From contig DMNP01000412.1 of the NCBI GenBank assembly GCA_003452695.1, positions 1-6,522 on the forward strand: 6,522 nt of DNA, written 5' to 3'. Within the stretch, counting starts at the first letter, position 1; each line of letters begins with the position of its first letter. Source of the stretch: Eggerthellaceae bacterium. Lineage in GTDB: Bacteria > Actinomycetota > Coriobacteriia > Coriobacteriales > Eggerthellaceae. Below the pieces are notes generated by a model that was not told the origin of the DNA, did no database searches, and saw only the letters and a list, made by a program, of their open reading frames with translations. Positions 1-5,213 of the stretch are shown piece after piece. The translations under genes were made by a program, and so were the position numbers.

Positions 1-312
1 GAGCGCGCCGACTTGCTGTCCGCCCGTGCGAAGGATGCGCGGGCCGCCGCCCGCAAGGCCGCGCAGACGGGAGCGAGCGATGCTGCCGACCGGGTTACGG
101 CATCGGCCCTTGCCGCATACGAGATGACAAGCGAGCTGCGGTCGCGTTCGCGAACGACCTTGGGCTACGCGATGGAGCTTGCCGATTCCATCGGCGAATC
201 GGGCAGCGACGCCCTCGAACGCGCCCAGTCCGAAATAGCCGCGCGCCGCGACGACGCCCGCGCCTTCGCCGACCGCATCAAAGCCCGCGCACACGAACTG
301 ACCGTCCGCTAG
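1..312 (+). CDS. Ala/Arg-rich helical protein, C-terminal part (5' end outside window)
   Basis: The reading frame is open from the first base and ends at TAG 310-312, so this is the last 103 residues of a gene that begins to the left. A TTG at 13 could be an internal start, but nothing favours it and no ribosome binding site is visible. Codons are strongly G/C-ending, which supports real coding. The product is very rich in Ala, Arg, Asp and Glu with almost no Gly or Pro in long stretches. It looks like continuous amphipathic helix or coiled coil, as in apolipoprotein-like or YtxH-like stress proteins. There are no cysteines, membrane segments or catalytic motifs in the visible part. I do not recognise the family. 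No clear terminator follows; a weak 5-bp stem (CAAGG/CCTTG) lies about 20 bases after the stop. Confidence 0.65.
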   Translation, partial: ERADLLSARAKDARAAARKAAQTGASDAADRVTASALAAYEMTSELRSRSRTTLGYAMELADSIGESGSDALERAQSEIAARRDDARAFADRIKARAHELTVR

Positions 313-363
313 CACGCCGGGTTGCGCGACAAGGCGTCACCCCCTTGCCTCAATAGTTAGCTA

Positions 364-585
364 GTGTCAACATTTGCCGAGCTTACGGCGCGTCCTGCCA
401 TTGCGCGCTTCCTGGCAACGTTTGGCAGCGATGCGTATTACGCGCATGCCGACGGCGCCCGCGCCATCGGCACCGCTAGCGCCCTGGTTGCCCGCGCCGA
501 CGAGCTTGACCTCGAAGCCGCAGCCGAAGCCCAGGCCGCTGCCGCAACCGCTGCCCGCACCTGCGGGTCCTGCGCTGCGTGCTAG
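364..585 (+). CDS. Doubtful small ORF, 73 residues, Ala-rich with a C-terminal Cx2Cx2C tail
   Basis: A GTG start at 364 directly follows an in-frame stop at 358-360, so the frame cannot extend upstream. No purine-rich ribosome binding site precedes it. About 70% of codons end in G or C, which is coding-like for this genome. The protein begins with a plausible folded segment (FAELTARPAIARFLATFG), continues as Ala/Glu helix and ends RTCGSCAAC, with Cys at residues 67, 70 and 73 (the last residue). The clustered terminal cysteines could bind metal or be modified. It could equally be a decayed remnant of a larger gene whose 5' part is lost, given the absence of an initiation signal. No function is assigned. 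Confidence 0.35.
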   Translation: MSTFAELTARPAIARFLATFGSDAYYAHADGARAIGTASALVARADELDLEAAAEAQAAAATAARTCGSCAAC

Positions 586-721
586 ACCTGCGTCGATGAG
601 GTTGATCTTTCAGGGGCGCGGCTCGGCGCTTCTGGGACGGAATGATCTGCTCATCATGCCCCTCAATGTTGTCGCATGCACCGATGGGATTATTTGTTAA
701 GCGCGATGCGCTGTCTTTGTG
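586..721 (+). other. Intergenic stretch before the first riboswitch
   Basis: I see no convincing gene here. It contains a long imperfect hairpin, AGGGGC 612-617 against GCCCCT 658-663. A smaller inner stem, ATGAT 642-646 against ATCAT 653-657, has no U-tract after it. A short inverted repeat, AGCGC-GAT-GCGCT, lies at 700-712 just upstream of the -10 box. The repeat could be an operator or chance. Confidence 0.4.
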
Positions 722-727
722 TACAAT
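722..727 (+). promoter_or_regulatory. Candidate -10 box for the riboswitch-1 transcript
   Basis: TACAAT matches the sigma-70 consensus at five of six positions. It would start RNA near 733-736, immediately before the aptamer. No good -35 hexamer lies at 16-18 bases; the nearest TTG-like motif (694-699) is 22 bases away. The inverted repeat at 700-712 fills the spacer region and may bind an activator or repressor. Confidence 0.4.
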
Positions 728-744
728 GCTCGGCGGTGTTTCAT

Positions 745-890
745 AATCGAACAGGGGCAGACGCAGGGCAGGGAAGTGGGTGCAAGTCCCACGCAGTGCC
801 GCTACTGTAACGGCTACGAGTGTGCCGAAGCCAGAATACTGCAGCGTTTGCCGAAGCAGGCTGCCACGGTTCATGGCAGGGGCTTCTCAG
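745..890 (+). ncRNA. Cobalamin riboswitch 1, upstream of the FMN-protein operon
   Basis: The conserved cobalamin aptamer elements occur in order. AGGGAA lies at 770-775. Stem-loop P5 follows, with GTGGG 776-780, loop TGCAAGT and CCCAC 788-792. The B12-box region GCCGCTACTGT is at 798-808 (canonical form GCCxCTGT). AAGCCAGAATACT is at 828-840 (canonical AGCCAGGAGACC). The basal stem can be drawn as ACGC 761-764 with GCGT 844-847 and GCAG 768-771 with CTGC 839-842. A further hairpin at 853-886 fits the position of P13, whose loop kisses L5 in this family. The riboswitch lies 78 bases before the first FMN-domain gene. Cobalamin riboswitches usually switch genes off when B12 is plentiful. No U-tract terminator is present, so control is probably at translation. 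Confidence 0.88.
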
Positions 891-935
891 GCGGCCGATT
901 GCATCCCGCTTCCCGCCAAGGAATCTTCTAAAGCG

Positions 936-970
936 CATGAATCTAGGGCAGCAAGAAAACGGGATTCATG
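936..970 (+). promoter_or_regulatory. Start-codon-sequestering hairpin (putative expression platform of riboswitch 1)
   Basis: CATGAATC at 936-943 is the exact reverse complement of GATTCATG at 963-970. The 3' arm contains the whole ATG (968-970) of the FMN-domain gene. With U971 bulged, GCG 933-935 extends the helix by pairing CGC 972-974, giving about 11 bp around a 19-base loop. Such a stem would block initiation. It lies between aptamer and gene, where a translational platform belongs. Which aptamer state favours it cannot be read from the sequence. Confidence 0.5.
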
Positions 971-1438
971 TCGCAACGGTATGGACAGCTTAAATACTTC
1001 CTCGCAAAGGCCTTGAACGTAGCCTTCATAGCCGCACTTCTGGTGTTTTTCAATGCCTGGGCGGCGAAGGCGGTGGCCCACGACGCGGCCGTGGCCGAGC
1101 AGATTGCCGAAGCCGAGCGTGCGGCATCGCGTGGCCCCTATGCCACCGACGGCACCTTCGAGGGTGCAGCGCGCGGCTATGGCGGCGATGTGCGCATGCA
1201 GGTGACCGTGGAAAACGGCTACATCGATTCGGTTTCTATCCTCGATGCCAGCTCGGAGGACCAGGCGTGGCTGGACATGGCCGCGGTGCTGCCCGCGCGC
1301 ATCGTGAAGGCGCAGTCCACCGACATCGATGTCGTGTCGGGCGCCACCTACACGTCGGTGGGCATCCTGAACGGCACGACCGAGGCATTGAGAAAATCGA
1401 TGAACGGGGATGCCGGGGAAGCAGGGGGAACCCGATGA
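968..1438 (+). CDS. Membrane-anchored single FMN-binding-domain protein
   Basis: A 156-residue protein with an N-terminal hydrophobic segment (about residues 16-33) that works as an uncleaved anchor or signal. It is followed by one FMN-binding domain of the RnfG/NqrC/NosR type. The domain opens with DGTFEGAARGYGGDVRMQV and closes with the ApbE flavinylation motif DVVSGAT, S124-G125-A126-T127. In this family FMN is attached to the Thr by a phosphoester bond outside the membrane. The expected role is electron transfer from the membrane iron-sulfur protein encoded next. Its stop overlaps the next ATG as ATGA (1435-1438), so the two are translationally coupled. ATG 968 is the only reasonable start, since an in-frame stop lies at 944-946. 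Its ribosome binding site is poor (GGG only four bases away) and the ATG is inside a hairpin, which suits riboswitch control. Confidence 0.88.
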   Translation: MSQRYGQLKYFLAKALNVAFIAALLVFFNAWAAKAVAHDAAVAEQIAEAERAASRGPYATDGTFEGAARGYGGDVRMQVTVENGYIDSVSILDASSEDQAWLDMAAVLPARIVKAQSTDIDVVSGATYTSVGILNGTTEALRKSMNGDAGEAGGTR

Positions 1439-2442
1439 GCGAGCCCGCCCCCACGAAGCCAAGGCCTTCGGCAGTCGCCGTGCGCAAGCGCACGGCCCTC
1501 GTGCACCGCATCGTGCGCTTTGCCGTGCAAATTACGTTCTTCATCTTGGCGCCTGCGGCGTTTTCGGGTGCGTTCTCCGCGGTGAAATATGCGTTCGGCC
1601 AGATTGGCGTTGCTGCCCCCATCGAAATAACCGCATTCGTGCTATTGCTGCTGGCCTTGCTTGCCTTCACGGTAATCTTCGGCCGCTTCTTCTGCGGCTA
1701 TGCCTGTGCTTTCGGCACGCTCGGCGACGTGCTGCACGCTATCCCCCGGGCAATATGCGCACGCACTTCGCTCGAGTGGCCCGCATTCCCCGAAAAGCTG
1801 GTGCGGGTGTTGTCGCTGTTGAAGTACGTCGTGCTTGCCGGCATCTGCGTGGCTTGTTTCCTGGGCGCATGGTCGGTTGTTTCGGGATACAGCCCGTGGG
1901 TGGCCTTCGCAGGCCTTCTGTCCGGATCGCTGGAAGGAGTCGATGCCGTTGCCATCGCGGCGCTCGTGGTCGTGGCGTTGGGCATGGTGCTGCGCGAGCG
2001 CTTCTTCTGCCAGTTCCTCTGCCCGCTCGGCGCCGTGTTCTCGCTGCTGCCGGTGCTGGGCATATCCGCATACACGCGCACGCGTGCCCATTGTGCTCGC
2101 TCCTGCGGCAAATGCTACGGCGAGTGCCCGGTCGACATATGGCCCGACGCCGATTCCATCGCGCATGGCGAATGCCTGGCCTGTGGCCGATGTGCCGATG
2201 CGTGCCCTCTGAACAACGTGAACTTGGTGGCATTGGAAAAGCGCTCCGAAGAAGCGCCTGCAGCCGAGGACGCTCGTTCGGCCGAGGCCGTCCACCCCGC
2301 GCGGCCCCTGCGCAAAACGAAGGAAACCTGGCGCATTGTGCGTGGCACGGGCGTTGCCTACACTTTGCTGAAGGCGATAGCGTTGCTCGTGCTGTTCTGG
2401 GCTCTCGGTGCCACGCGCTATCTGCCCCTGTTCGGGTCGTAG
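1435..2442 (+). CDS. NapH/NosR-type polytopic membrane 4Fe-4S protein
   Basis: A 335-residue protein started by ATG 1435, with AGGGGGA at 1423-1429 as ribosome binding site. Membrane segments lie near residues 27-47, 62-82, 125-148, 168-187, 199-213 and 312-330. Two CxxxC motifs at membrane boundaries mark the Fer4_5 (NapH/NosR/YccM-like) family. The first is FFCGYACAFG, C87 and C91, with Ala where Pro is usual. The second is FFCQFLCPLG, C192 and C196. A bis-4Fe-4S ferredoxin module follows. Its first cluster is C220-x3-C224-x2-C227-x3-C231-P, with one extra residue in the first gap. Its second is the standard C247-x2-C250-x2-C253-x3-C257-P. Such proteins carry electrons between quinol or cytoplasmic donors and periplasmic partners. 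Overlap with the preceding FMN-domain gene makes that protein the likely partner. A charged region at about 270-305 separates the ferredoxin module from the last membrane segment. The electron donor is unknown. Confidence 0.88.
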   Translation: MSEPAPTKPRPSAVAVRKRTALVHRIVRFAVQITFFILAPAAFSGAFSAVKYAFGQIGVAAPIEITAFVLLLLALLAFTVIFGRFFCGYACAFGTLGDVLHAIPRAICARTSLEWPAFPEKLVRVLSLLKYVVLAGICVACFLGAWSVVSGYSPWVAFAGLLSGSLEGVDAVAIAALVVVALGMVLRERFFCQFLCPLGAVFSLLPVLGISAYTRTRAHCARSCGKCYGECPVDIWPDADSIAHGECLACGRCADACPLNNVNLVALEKRSEEAPAAEDARSAEAVHPARPLRKTKETWRIVRGTGVAYTLLKAIALLVLFWALGATRYLPLFGS

Positions 2443-2575
2443 GATTGCTTGGTGCGCCGGGGGAATTGGCCACGCGAGTTGAAAGTTGGATGAATGCTGG
2501 TATGGTATTAACGGCAAGCGAAACGGTTACCGTATGTTGGCGGGGCAGCCTGCGAGAATCGTCCTGGAGAAAGAT
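2443..2575 (+). promoter_or_regulatory. Intergenic region with candidate promoter and palindrome before the triple-FMN gene
   Basis: TTGAAA at 2479-2484 and TATGGT at 2501-2506 are 16 bases apart and form a plausible sigma-70 promoter. A perfect 11-base palindrome, ACGGT-T-ACCGT, sits at 2523-2533, just past the expected RNA start; it could be an operator. No terminator with a U-tract is seen after 2442, so readthrough from the riboswitch-controlled genes is also possible. Confidence 0.4.
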
Positions 2576-4384
2576 ATGAGATTCGCATCCCTCATAATGA
2601 AGTCGTCTGCGTGGTTCCTGGCTCCTGCGCTGATGCTTGCCGTCATGGTCGGCGTGGCCGTGGCCGGCTATGAGCCGCTGTCATTCGACCCGACGCTGCT
2701 GCAGCGGGCCGAGGCCGCTCAGGAAAGCACGGCTACCAAGCTGAAGACGCACGATGCGCAAGAAGAGGCCACGGGTGCGAACGCGGACCTGCCCCTGCCC
2801 GGTACCCCCGCACCTGCCGAAGCTGCCCTTACGGCTTCGGCGCCCAAGATGGAAGGGCTGGCAGACGGCACTTTCACGGGCTATGCGGTGTGCGGCCAGG
2901 GCAACCCCGATGGCTGGAAGCCGTACTACGTGGCGGTTACCATTCAGGTGAAGGACGGCAAGGTGGTGCGCATAACCGATGTGCGCGGTGCCTCGCAAGC
3001 AGACGGTGGCGCCACGCTGGCATGGGACGCGGCGGAAAACCAGGCGTATCTGAACTGGGCGTCGAACGGTCGAGGCGGCGCTGCGGGTGCGCTTTCGCAG
3101 ATTAATGCGGCACTGTCGGCCGGCAGGTCGCCGTCGGGCATCGACACCGTGTCGGGAGCAACCTATTCGTCCACGGCCATCTACAATGCGTATGCGGCGG
3201 CGGTGGGCAAGTCTGCGAAGGCGGGCGGCGCTGCGGCGTCGGCATCCGTCCCCGCAGCTTCGACGTCCCCGCAGGGTGGTTCGACCAAGCAGGACTCTAG
3301 CAACACGCAGCAGGCGAACCAGAAGAAGAAAAAGACGAAGGCTGACACGGGCGACACGAACGCGGTGAAGGACAAGAAGCTGGCCGATGGGTCGTGGACA
3401 GGCTATGCGGCGTGTGGCGTGGGCAACGACGAGGAATGGAGCCCCTACTACGTGAAGGTCGTCATCCGGGTAAAGAACGGCAAGGTCATAGATATTTCCA
3501 GTGTTACGGGCACGTCGAAGGGCGAAACAGGCGGCAAAGCGCTTAACTGGAACGAGAGCGAGAACCAGGCGTACCTGACTTGGGCTGCAGACGGACGCGT
3601 GCGCGGCGGCGTGCAGTACACAGGCGTCGTGGCACAGCTGAAGCCGGGTCTAGCGAAGGGTAACTTCGCGACAAGCGTCGACACGGTAAGCGGCGCCACC
3701 TATTCGTCGGATGCAATCTTCAAAGCGTTCTACGCCGCACTGAGGAAGTCTGCCAAGGCGGGCGGTGCCACGGTGCCGCGTCCAAGCGATTCGGATGGCA
3801 AGAAGCCGGGCGACAGCACGGACGCTTCTGGCGATTCAGGCGACTCGAGTACGACCGACGAATCCGGCGAATCTGGCGCTTCGGATGACTCGGGCGACTC
3901 GGGGACCTCCGGCGATTCCGGTGCGACCGACTCCGGCGACTCGGGAAAGACCGACGGCTCCGACGACTCAGGCGATTCTTCCGACCAGGGCGATTCGGGG
4001 CAGTTGGTCGACGGCACCTATACCGCCCATGCGTTTTGCAAGGACTTGGACAGCCCCAGCGCCTATTCGCCGTATTACATTCTGGTGGACGTGGAAGTCG
4101 CGGGCGGCAAGATCGTGCGCATCGCCAACGTGCGCGCCGATTCCACGGGCCAGGTAGACCCGCGCTACCGCTACGACAGCGGCGAGAACGCCACCTACCT
4201 GAACTTCGCCATAAACGGCGTGGGCAAGCGCGTGAAGGGCATGGTGGCCAAGATTCAGGAGAAGTTGGATGCCGGTGCAGATGCGGCCTCCATCGACGTG
4301 GACGTGGTGTCGAGCGCCACCTGGTCGTCAAAGTCTATCTTGGAAGCCTTCAAGAAAGCCGCTGCCAGCGTGCCCGAAAAATAG
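2576..4384 (+). CDS. Membrane-anchored protein with three FMN-binding domains
   Basis: A 602-residue protein. I chose ATG 2576 because GGAGAAAG (2566-2573) precedes it and a hydrophobic anchor (residues 11-31, no lipobox Cys) follows at once. An in-frame ATG at 2486 would put 30 polar residues before the anchor. Three FMN-binding domains follow, at about 95-218, 269-397 and 477-602. Domains 1 and 2 are clear tandem duplicates, sharing LADG, GYAxCGxGN, W-PYYV, ENQAYL and SAKAGG. Their flavinylation motifs are DTVSGATYSS, with Thr196 and Thr375. Domain 3 is more divergent and reads VVSSATWSS: the Gly of SGAT is Ser580, so Thr582 may not be flavinylated. Each domain keeps one Cys near its start (106, 280, 488). 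A Lys-rich linker (219-268) and a long Ser/Asp/Gly linker (398-475) join the domains. Like PplA of Listeria, it likely moves electrons along multiple flavins outside the membrane. The acceptor is unknown. Confidence 0.9.
   Translation: MRFASLIMKSSAWFLAPALMLAVMVGVAVAGYEPLSFDPTLLQRAEAAQESTATKLKTHDAQEEATGANADLPLPGTPAPAEAALTASAPKMEGLADGTFTGYAVCGQGNPDGWKPYYVAVTIQVKDGKVVRITDVRGASQADGGATLAWDAAENQAYLNWASNGRGGAAGALSQINAALSAGRSPSGIDTVSGATYSSTAIYNAYAAAVGKSAKAGGAAASASVPAASTSPQGGSTKQDSSNTQQANQKKKKTKADTGDTNAVKDKKLADGSWTGYAACGVGNDEEWSPYYVKVVIRVKNGKVIDISSVTGTSKGETGGKALNWNESENQAYLTWAADGRVRGGVQYTGVVAQLKPGLAKGNFATSVDTVSGATYSSDAIFKAFYAALRKSAKAGGATVPRPSDSDGKKPGDSTDASGDSGDSSTTDESGESGASDDSGDSGTSGDSGATDSGDSGKTDGSDDSGDSSDQGDSGQLVDGTYTAHAFCKDLDSPSAYSPYYILVDVEVAGGKIVRIANVRADSTGQVDPRYRYDSGENATYLNFAINGVGKRVKGMVAKIQEKLDAGADAASIDVDVVSSATWSSKSILEAFKKAAASVPEK
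3784..4000 (+). repeat. Degenerate GGCGAYTCNGGN repeats encoding a Gly-Asp-Ser-Gly linker
   Basis: Many imperfect copies of a 9-12-base unit encode GDSG, ESG and SDDSG steps in the third linker of the triple-FMN protein. Codons for the same residues vary (GAT/GAC, TCC/TCG/TCA/TCT), so the units are not recent exact copies. The segment is acidic and probably disordered, giving domain 3 long reach or helping it cross the cell wall. Such tracts commonly vary in length between strains. Confidence 0.7.
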
Positions 4385-4403
4385 CAGGTGAATAAGCGCA
4401 GCA

Positions 4404-4437
4404 GAAGCTTCGGGCTGTTGGTCAAGCTTCGATTTGC
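4404..4437 (+). terminator. Possible weak terminator between convergent genes
   Basis: GAAGCTT 4404-4410 pairs exactly with AAGCTTC 4424-4430 across a 13-base loop. It is followed by the moderately T-rich GATTTGCTTA. It lies 20 bases past the triple-FMN stop and a few bases before the converging hepT stop. The long loop and broken U-tract make it a weak candidate. Confidence 0.35.
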
Positions 4438-4797
4438 TTAAGCGGATGAAGCAGAAACAATCCCATGGCAGGCGGCCATTAGCTCGGGCAGGTCGACTTG
4501 GGTCGCGTCCCAGACAAAATCGTAGTCGAACCCTCCGTAGGGGTGTGCCATTTTGTCGCGCATTGCACCGACAGATTTCCAATCGTAATTCGGGTCGAGT
4601 GCTTCCAGATTGGTTCTGTATAGCTTTGCAATTTCGCAGATTCTAATCATCGGCATGGTCAGCATGTCCTGGAACAGCACGCTTCTAGCGTAAGAGTCAT
4701 GCGTGATCGAGAATTCTTCAATACGGTTTTCAATCATCGCGCAATTCGACAGTATTTCCTGGACGAAGAAAAGCGAAAAGGGGTCGCTAGGTTGCAT
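4438..4797 (-). CDS. hepT: HepT, HEPN-domain ribonuclease toxin (DUF86)
   Basis: A 119-residue, mostly helical protein read on the minus strand from ATG 4797 to TAA 4438. It carries the HEPN/DUF86 active-site signature R-x4-H-x-Y as RDKMAHPY: R80, H85 and Y87, in the expected place in the last third. HepT proteins are dimeric RNases. In characterised pairs the cognate MntA silences HepT by adding AMP units to the Tyr of this motif, and Y87 is present here. The start overlaps the end of the upstream mntA by 11 bases (4787-4797), a translationally coupled arrangement typical of these pairs. A longer in-frame reading to 4941 only runs antisense-like through mntA and loses HEPN character, so I rejected it. 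The gene is lower in GC than the flanking redox genes, which suggests acquisition. The motif is intact, so the toxin is probably active. Confidence 0.88.
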   Translation of the reverse strand: MQPSDPFSLFFVQEILSNCAMIENRIEEFSITHDSYARSVLFQDMLTMPMIRICEIAKLYRTNLEALDPNYDWKSVGAMRDKMAHPYGGFDYDFVWDATQVDLPELMAACHGIVSASSA

Positions 4798-5077
4798 AGA
4801 CGACCACCTTGTCGACGTCGAAGCGTTCGCGGACGGGAGCGTAGAGCTGGCCAGCACCGAATACCAAATCGACCTTGTGGCCGAGGCGGGATTCGAGCGC
4901 TTCGTAAAGTTCGGAACGTTTGAAGCCAAGCGGGCGCTCAAGGTCGATTACCAAATCGATATCGGAGCTTTCCGTCTGTTCTCCGCGCGCATAGCTTCCG
5001 AAGAGGAAGGCTTTTGCAATTCCGTAGCGGGGCGCAATTTCGGCAAGGGCTTTTCCAATGTCATCAGCGTTCGTCAT
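4787..5077 (-). CDS. mntA: MntA, minimal nucleotidyltransferase antitoxin
   Basis: A 96-residue protein on the minus strand. The fingerprint GSYARGEQTESSDIDLVI (residues 27-44) holds the GS motif (G27-S28) and the metal-binding pair D39 and D41. The third acidic residue is D70 in HKVDLVF. This is a complete polymerase-beta-type minimal nucleotidyltransferase. In MntA-HepT modules it AMPylates and neutralises the HEPN toxin. I chose ATG 5077 because an AAGGTG-like site lies about six bases upstream. ATG 5113 would add a 12-residue tail that other family members generally lack. It is co-transcribed with hepT through an 11-base overlap. A large dyad upstream (5122-5149) overlaps a candidate -10 box and would suit autoregulation. 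Confidence 0.9.
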   Translation of the reverse strand: MTNADDIGKALAEIAPRYGIAKAFLFGSYARGEQTESSDIDLVIDLERPLGFKRSELYEALESRLGHKVDLVFGAGQLYAPVRERFDVDKVVVYAT

Positions 5078-5121
5078 AGCCGCACCTTTGCCCTGGAACC
5101 GATTGCCCTGCATGTCGAAAA

Positions 5122-5149
5122 CTAGTATACGAAACTATTCGAATACTAG
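5122..5149 (-). promoter_or_regulatory. 28-bp dyad and -10 box upstream of mntA-hepT (candidate operator)
   Basis: CTAGTAT 5122-5128 pairs with ATACTAG 5143-5149, and inside it CGAA 5130-5133 pairs with TTCG 5138-5141. Only an A/A mismatch and a four-base centre interrupt the symmetry. Read on the minus strand the dyad contains TATACT (complement of 5124-5129), a good -10 box about 45 bases before the mntA start. The -35 hexamer is weak. Symmetry over a promoter points to a dimeric repressor, possibly the toxin-antitoxin complex. Confidence 0.55.
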
Positions 5150-5184
5150 CACAGGTGGCTCGTCGATAAACCTTATGTCCGAGG

Positions 5185-5213
5185 TTGACTTTAGACAGTA
5201 TCGTTTGTAAACT
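5185..5213 (+). promoter_or_regulatory. Candidate promoter for the riboswitch-2 transcript
   Basis: TTGACT at 5185-5190 (five of six matches to TTGACA) and TAAACT at 5208-5213 are separated by 17 bases. The perfect inverted repeat AACTT-GCA-AAGTT (5210-5222) covers the -10 end and the start point and could be an operator. RNA starting near 5220 would have about 85 leader bases before the aptamer. These contain a GTTGC/GCAAC hairpin at 5273-5287. Confidence 0.5.

Noticed and set aside
476..874. 132-residue minus-strand reading frame
   Set aside because: Arg-rich low-complexity product running antisense through the small ORF and riboswitch 1; no start signal.
1642..2517. 291-residue minus-strand frame
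   Set aside because: Antisense shadow of the Fe-S gene caused by high GC; His/Gln/Arg-rich with no family signature.
2486..2575. Upstream ATG extending the triple-FMN protein by 30 residues
   Set aside because: It would place polar residues ahead of the signal anchor, while ATG 2576 has a good ribosome binding site right before it.
1410..2579. Long 389-residue plus-strand frame over the Fe-S gene
   Set aside because: Out of frame with the recognised Fe-S protein, whose Cys motifs and membrane segments prove the real frame; product is Arg/Cys-rich shadow.
3784..4000. CRISPR-like or VNTR array
   Set aside because: Units are short, imperfect, unspaced and in frame within a protein; they encode a linker, not repeats with spacers.
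735..4384. Reductive dehalogenase operon (PceC-like FMN/Fe-S protein with corrinoid link)
   Set aside because: No RdhA catalytic subunit or RdhB anchor in the window, and FMN and Fe-S parts are on separate proteins; only a loose resemblance.
4798..4941. N-terminal extension of HepT
   Set aside because: Out-of-frame overlap with mntA, low-complexity Ser/Thr-rich; ATG 4797 gives normal HepT length and the usual small overlap.
4703..5125. 140-residue plus-strand frame opposite mntA-hepT
   Set aside because: Antisense to two well-supported genes; no domain recognised.
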